Shown in pieces: positions 59,410 through 64,000 of a stretch of DNA of 64,000 nucleotides. A program made the position numbers and the translations under genes. The notes beneath the pieces were generated by a model, which was not told the DNA's origin, searched no databases, and was given only the letters and a program-made list of their open reading frames with translations. The first letter of the stretch is position 1. The number at the start of each line of letters is the position of its first letter. The stretch lies in NCBI RefSeq assembly GCF_900110025.1, contig NZ_FOCE01000002.1:62001-126000 (forward strand), given 5' to 3'. The stretch comes from Gemmobacter aquatilis (GTDB taxonomy: Bacteria; Pseudomonadota; Alphaproteobacteria; Rhodobacterales; Rhodobacteraceae).

Positions 59410-60686
59410 TTACTGCCCGTGGCGCGCCAGCCAGCCTTCCAGCCGCGCGCGAATGTCTTCGGCCAGCGCCTCGTCCTCGATCTCGCCGATCGCTTCGGCA
59501 AGGAAGGCCTGCACCAGCAGCGATTGCGCCTGCCGCAGCGGCACCCCGCGCGACCGCAGGTAATACAGCGCCGTCTCGTCGATCGCGCCCGAGGTGGAGC
59601 CGTGCGAGCATTTCACATCGTCGGCATAGATCTCCAGCTCCGGCTTTGCGAGGAACTGGCAGTCATCATCCAGCAACAGGCATTGGCTGATCTGATAGCC
59701 ATCGGTTTTCTGCGCGCCGGGCTTGACCAGAATCTTGCCCTGAAACACCCCGACCGCGCCGCTTTTCAGCACCTTCTTGAACACCTGGCGGCTTTCGCAC
59801 CGCTCGGCGGCGTGGGTGATGAATACGGTGTCGTCATGGTGGAAATCGCCGTCCCCCAGCGCCGCGCCAGCAACATGCGCCACGGCGTCATCGCCGGTCA
59901 GCTCGATGATTGCTTCGTTGCGGGTCATCACCCCATTGGCGGTGAGGGTGAAGCTTTTGAACAGCGACTCGCGCCCCAGACGGGCGAAGATATGCGTCAC
60001 GGCGCGGCGTTCATGGTCGCGCCCCTGCGCGCGGACATGGTGGAAGCGCGCGCCATCGCCCACCTCGACCTCCAACACCTTGTTGAAGCGCGCAGCGGCA
60101 GGGCCATTTTCCAGCAGGGTCAGTTCAGCGCCGCTTTCCAGCTTGATGCAATGGTGAAGGATCGCATCGGAACTCTCTGATGTATGCAGATAAATCAGGG
60201 AAACCGGCTTTGCGGCCTTTCCCGTCACCCGGATCAGCACGCCCTCGGTTGCCGCCGCCGTGTTCAGGGCGGCCAGCGGGCGGGCAACCGGGGTCTGGCC
60301 CCGGGTTTCCAGCACACCATACAGGCCCTGCGCCCAGTGGATGTCAGCCGACACACGGCTCAGCAGTTCTACGCCTGCCGCCACCGGATCGTCCGAGGCT
60401 GCCGGATCGAAAACGCCATCGACAAAGACCAGTTTCACCCGGTCTACCGCATCGAACATCGCCGGTTCGTCCCCCGCATCGAACAGTCGGGCGTGCGGAG
60501 CGTCGGCGGTGGTCAGCGAGGTCGGATCGGTGTAGCGCCAGTATTCATCGCGCTTGCCCGGCATCCCCATCGCCTGCAGACGCGCCGCAGCATCGTGGCG
60601 CGCCGCAGCCGACCAGCCGGTCTGCGGCAGGCTCAGCGCTGCCAGACGCGCCGCGGCGGCGTCGAGTTTCGCCTGCGCCACCGCCA

Positions 60687-60690
<4 letters not shown>
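59410..60690 (-). CDS. sufD: Fe-S assembly scaffold protein SufD
   Basis: A 426-residue beta-helix subunit of the SufBCD complex. YWRYTDPTSLTTADAP, GESSDAILHHCIKLE-type text (SESSDAILHHCIKLE) and FQGKILVKPGAQKTDGYQIS are typical. KCSHGSTSGAIDETALYYLR is the conserved end of the beta-helix with the metal-contact His. It starts after, and overlaps by four bases, the sufC stop. Together with SufB it holds the nascent cluster. Confidence 0.92.
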
Positions 60691-61442
<752 letters not shown>

Positions 61443-61485
61443 TCTTTTCGATCCTATACCCGTAATGCCCGCGCGGGCATGAATC

Positions 61486-63006
61486 TTAGCCGACCGAGCC
61501 TTCAAGGCTGATCGCAACAAGGCTTTGCGCTTCCATGGCGAATTCCATCGGCAGGGCCTGCAGCACTTCCTTGCAGAAGCCGTTCACCACCAGCGCCACC
61601 GCCTCTTCCTCGTCCATCCCGCGCGAGCGGCAGTAGAACAGCTGGTCGTCATCGACCTTGCTGGTCGTGGCCTCGTGTTCCACGCGGCTCGAATTGTTCT
61701 TCACCTCGATGTAAGGCACGGTATGCGCCCCGCATTTGTCGCCGATCAGCAGGCTGTCGCATTGCGTGTAGTTGCGGCTGTCGGTGGCCTTGGGATGCAT
61801 CGACACCAGCCCGCGATAGGTGTTCTGCGCCCTGCCCGCGCTGATCCCCTTGGACACGATGCGCGACTTGGTGCGCTTGCCCAGATGGATCATCTTGGTG
61901 CCGGTATCGGCCTGTTGGGCGTTGTTGGCGATGGCAATCGAGTAGAATTCGCCCTGTGAATCATCACCGCGCAGGATGCAGGACGGGTATTTCCAGGTGA
62001 TCGCCGAGCCGGTTTCAACCTGCGTCCACATCACTTTCGACCGTGCGCCCCGGCAATCGGCGCGTTTGGTGACGAAGTTGTAGATACCGCCCTTGCCGTT
62101 CTCATCGCCCGGATACCAGTTCTGGACGGTGGAGTATTTCACCTCGGCATCCTCCAGGATGACGATTTCCACCACTGCGGCGTGAAGCTGGTGAGTGTCG
62201 CGCTTGGGCGCCGTGCAGCCTTCGAGATAGCTGACGTAAGAACCCTTCTCGGCCACGATCAGCGTGCGTTCGAACTGCCCGGTGTTTTCCGCGTTGATGC
62301 GGAAATAGGTGCTCAGCTCCATCGGGCAGCGGGTGCCTTCGGGGATATAAACGAACGATCCGTCGGAAAAGACGGCGCAGTTCAGCGTGGCAAAATAGTT
62401 GTCCGATTGCGGCACGACCGAGCCGAGGTATTTCTTCACCAGTTCCGGGTGTTCGCGCACGGCTTCCGACATGGAACAGAAGATCACGCCCGCCTTCGCC
62501 AGTTCGGCCTTGAAGGTGGTGCCCACCGAAACCGAATCGAAGACCGCATCCACCGCCACCTTGCGTGGCTCGTCAGCACCTTCGACACCGGCCAGAAGCA
62601 TCTGTTCCTTCAGAGGAATCCCCAGCTTGGCATAGGTGGCCAGCAGCTTTGGGTCCACCTCGTCCAGCGATTTGGGCTTGGTCGCCATGCTTTTCGGCTT
62701 GGCGTAGTAATACTGGTCCTGATAGTCGATCTCTGGGTAATGCAGCATCGCCCAGCGGGGTTCTTCCATCTGCAGCCAGCGGCGATAGGCGGTCAGACGC
62801 CAGTCCAGCATCCACTCCGGCTCGCCGTTCTTTTCAGAGATCAGCCGCACGATGTCTTCCGACAGGCCCTTGGGGGCATATTCGGTTTCAATCTCGGTTT
62901 CCCAGCCGTGCTTGTATTTGCCGGCCATCGCCTGCACGGTTTCGATCGTCTCGCGGTCCACGCCTTCGCGCAGCTCGATCTGGTCTTCGCTGTCCAGTGC
63001 CGCCAT
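61486..63006 (-). CDS. sufB: Fe-S assembly scaffold protein SufB
   Basis: A 506-residue scaffold subunit. [20 protein letters not shown] and [20 protein letters not shown] are N-terminal family motifs. The core beta-helix contains [18 protein letters not shown] and [20 protein letters not shown], near the C-terminus. Start ATG 63006 ([15 protein letters not shown]) was preferred to an upstream GTG. It lies 15 bases after the cysteine desulfurase gene and opens the sufBCD block. The sufB-sufC gap is 43 bases. Confidence 0.93.
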   Translation of the reverse strand: MAALDSEDQIELREGVDRETIETVQAMAGKYKHGWETEIETEYAPKGLSEDIVRLISEKNGEPEWMLDWRLTAYRRWLQMEEPRWAMLHYPEIDYQDQYYYAKPKSMATKPKSLDEVDPKLLATYAKLGIPLKEQMLLAGVEGADEPRKVAVDAVFDSVSVGTTFKAELAKAGVIFCSMSEAVREHPELVKKYLGSVVPQSDNYFATLNCAVFSDGSFVYIPEGTRCPMELSTYFRINAENTGQFERTLIVAEKGSYVSYLEGCTAPKRDTHQLHAAVVEIVILEDAEVKYSTVQNWYPGDENGKGGIYNFVTKRADCRGARSKVMWTQVETGSAITWKYPSCILRGDDSQGEFYSIAIANNAQQADTGTKMIHLGKRTKSRIVSKGISAGRAQNTYRGLVSMHPKATDSRNYTQCDSLLIGDKCGAHTVPYIEVKNNSSRVEHEATTSKVDDDQLFYCRSRGMDEEEAVALVVNGFCKEVLQALPMEFAMEAQSLVAISLEGSVG

Positions 63007-63020
63007 GGCCCTTTCCCCTC

Positions 63021-64000
63021 TCATACCCGCGCGCGGGCTTTGTGATACTGCTTGCCCCACGCCTCGGCGAAGCGCAGCACCGCGTCTTTCGTCGTCTCGG
63101 GCCCGATCGAGATACGCAGCGCCGATGTCGCCGCGATGTCGTCGAACCCCATGGCGCGCAGCACCCGGCTGGGCCGGACCTTGCCGCTGGAACAGGCCGA
63201 GCCTGCCGAGACGGCAAAGCCTGCCAGATCCATCTGCATCACCTGCGTTTCACCCTTCCAGCCGGGCGTCACGAGGCAAAGCGTGTTCGGAAGGCGCGCA
63301 CCGCCATTCCCGACTGAAATAGTCTCGTTTGCGATGGAAGACAATGCTGACTCTAGAATGTTTCTAATTTCAGCGACCTGTTCCCACACCCCATTGGCCA
63401 GATCGCGCGATGCAGCCTCGGCCGCAGCGGCGAAACCGGCGATGCCGATCAGGTTTTCGGTGCCAGCCCGGCGCCCCATTTCCTGCCCGCCGCCCTTCAA
63501 CTGCGCCGGAACCTCCAGCCCCTGCCGCAGAATCAGCGCACCGATTCCCTTGGGGCCGCCCAGTTTGTGGGCCGACACGAGGCCCATGGCGCAGCCCAGC
63601 CAGTTGAAGGCGAAAGGCAGCTTGCCAAAGGCCTGCGTCAGATCGCTGACCGCCAGCCCGTCGGGCAGCACCTGCACGATGCCGGTTTCGGAATTGGCAT
63701 ATTGCAGCGCGGTCTGGGCGGGGGCGGTCACCGCCACCTGCCCCGCCGCATCCACCGCCAGATCGGACTGACACCAGGCGCTGACCGCCTCGTGTTCAAT
63801 ATCGGCACAGTGCAGCCCACGCCCGGCACAGGCCAGCGCCGCCGCCTCGGTCGCGCCCGAGGTGAAGACGATATCCGCCCCATCCGCGCCAAGCGCCGCC
63901 GCAATCTGCGCCCGCGCGCGTTCCATCAGCGATTTGGCCGCCCGCCCCTCGCCATGAACCGAGGACGGGTTGCCCACCACCTCCATCGCCGCAACCATCG
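63021..64000 (-). CDS. Cysteine desulfurase, IscS/NifS type (5' end beyond the window)
   Basis: At least 326 residues of a PLP-dependent desulfurase; the N-terminus lies beyond the window edge. [21 protein letters not shown] is the region after the usual LDNxATTP start. [14 protein letters not shown] and [16 protein letters not shown] (PLP Lys) follow, and [18 protein letters not shown] carries the catalytic Cys. The long loop round the Cys places it in group I (IscS/NifS), distinct from the group II SufS at the other end of the operon. Upstream neighbours are outside the window. Confidence 0.9.
   Translation of the reverse strand, partial: MVAAMEVVGNPSSVHGEGRAAKSLMERARAQIAAALGADGADIVFTSGATEAAALACAGRGLHCADIEHEAVSAWCQSDLAVDAAGQVAVTAPAQTALQYANSETGIVQVLPDGLAVSDLTQAFGKLPFAFNWLGCAMGLVSAHKLGGPKGIGALILRQGLEVPAQLKGGGQEMGRRAGTENLIGIAGFAAAAEAASRDLANGVWEQVAEIRNILESALSSIANETISVGNGGARLPNTLCLVTPGWKGETQVMQMDLAGFAVSAGSACSSGKVRPSRVLRAMGFDDIAATSALRISIGPETTKDAVLRFAEAWGKQYHKARARV

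Overview
The window looks like a chromosomal segment of a high-GC alphaproteobacterium of the Rhodobacteraceae (Rhodobacter/Gemmobacter/Tabrizicola-like). The evidence is the strong GC third-position bias, the edd-eda Entner-Doudoroff pair, the usg protein, a DksA-like protein with one zinc-site cysteine, the RlmI/PIN gene pair, RTX proteins with C-terminal Hint domains, and a suf operon carrying two cysteine desulfurases. I see no prophage, insertion sequence, CRISPR array or rRNA. Three tRNA genes are present: Leu-CAA, Cys-GCA and Arg-CCG, all on the minus strand.

Layout. 1-152: start of a DUF805 membrane protein. 454-5656: complete branched-chain-amino-acid-type (HAAT) ABC transporter (substrate-binding protein, two ATPases, two permeases), followed by a dimethylglycine/sarcosine-dehydrogenase-like flavoprotein (5805-8225) and a MocA-like nucleotidyltransferase. 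8928-14449: two secreted-type RTX proteins with C-terminal Hint domains. 14450-15225: gene-poor, relatively AT-rich gap. 15226-19060: tRNA-Leu, YpfJ metallopeptidase, YqaA, DsbB, dGTPase, ErpA. 19061-21391: a leftward operon made of an 84-residue peptide with four copies of LMPCSN, an unknown helical protein and an EamA exporter. This is the most unusual locus here. It is preceded by a cluster of three perfect DnaA boxes. 21739-24256: ExoIII, FAD monooxygenase, DksA-like. 24442-29876: MoxR/VWA module with a lipoprotein and small membrane proteins, DedA and M48 proteins. 29994-32531: PIN protein, RlmI, lipoprotein. 32789-35365: edd-eda under a LacI-type operator. 35381-42045: GlnE, YbaK, TetR-SMR efflux pair, DUF2852, RDD, arginyltransferase. 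42358-44918: ilvIH with a classical leader-peptide attenuator. 45091-48353: enoyl-CoA hydratase and ccmFH. 48634-51159: Lrp, arginase, ornithine cyclodeaminase. 51224-57321: usg, gyrA, two small unknowns, trmFO-gluQRS. 57357-57639: tRNAs. 57686-64000: sufS-yip1-sufD-sufC-sufB and a second, truncated cysteine desulfurase.

How the parts fit. Most of the window is housekeeping: Fe-S assembly, branched-chain amino acid synthesis, Entner-Doudoroff sugar catabolism, arginine catabolism, tRNA modification and cytochrome c maturation. Readable regulation includes the ilv attenuator, a 28-bp TetR palindrome over its own promoter, a 16-bp LacI-type palindrome before edd, twin TGTAAA-N5-TTTACA sites before DUF2852, and many terminator hairpins. 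A dispersed intergenic repeat family (about ten copies or half-copies) is scattered through operon junctions. All assignments come from reading the sequence and from family knowledge; no search was run.
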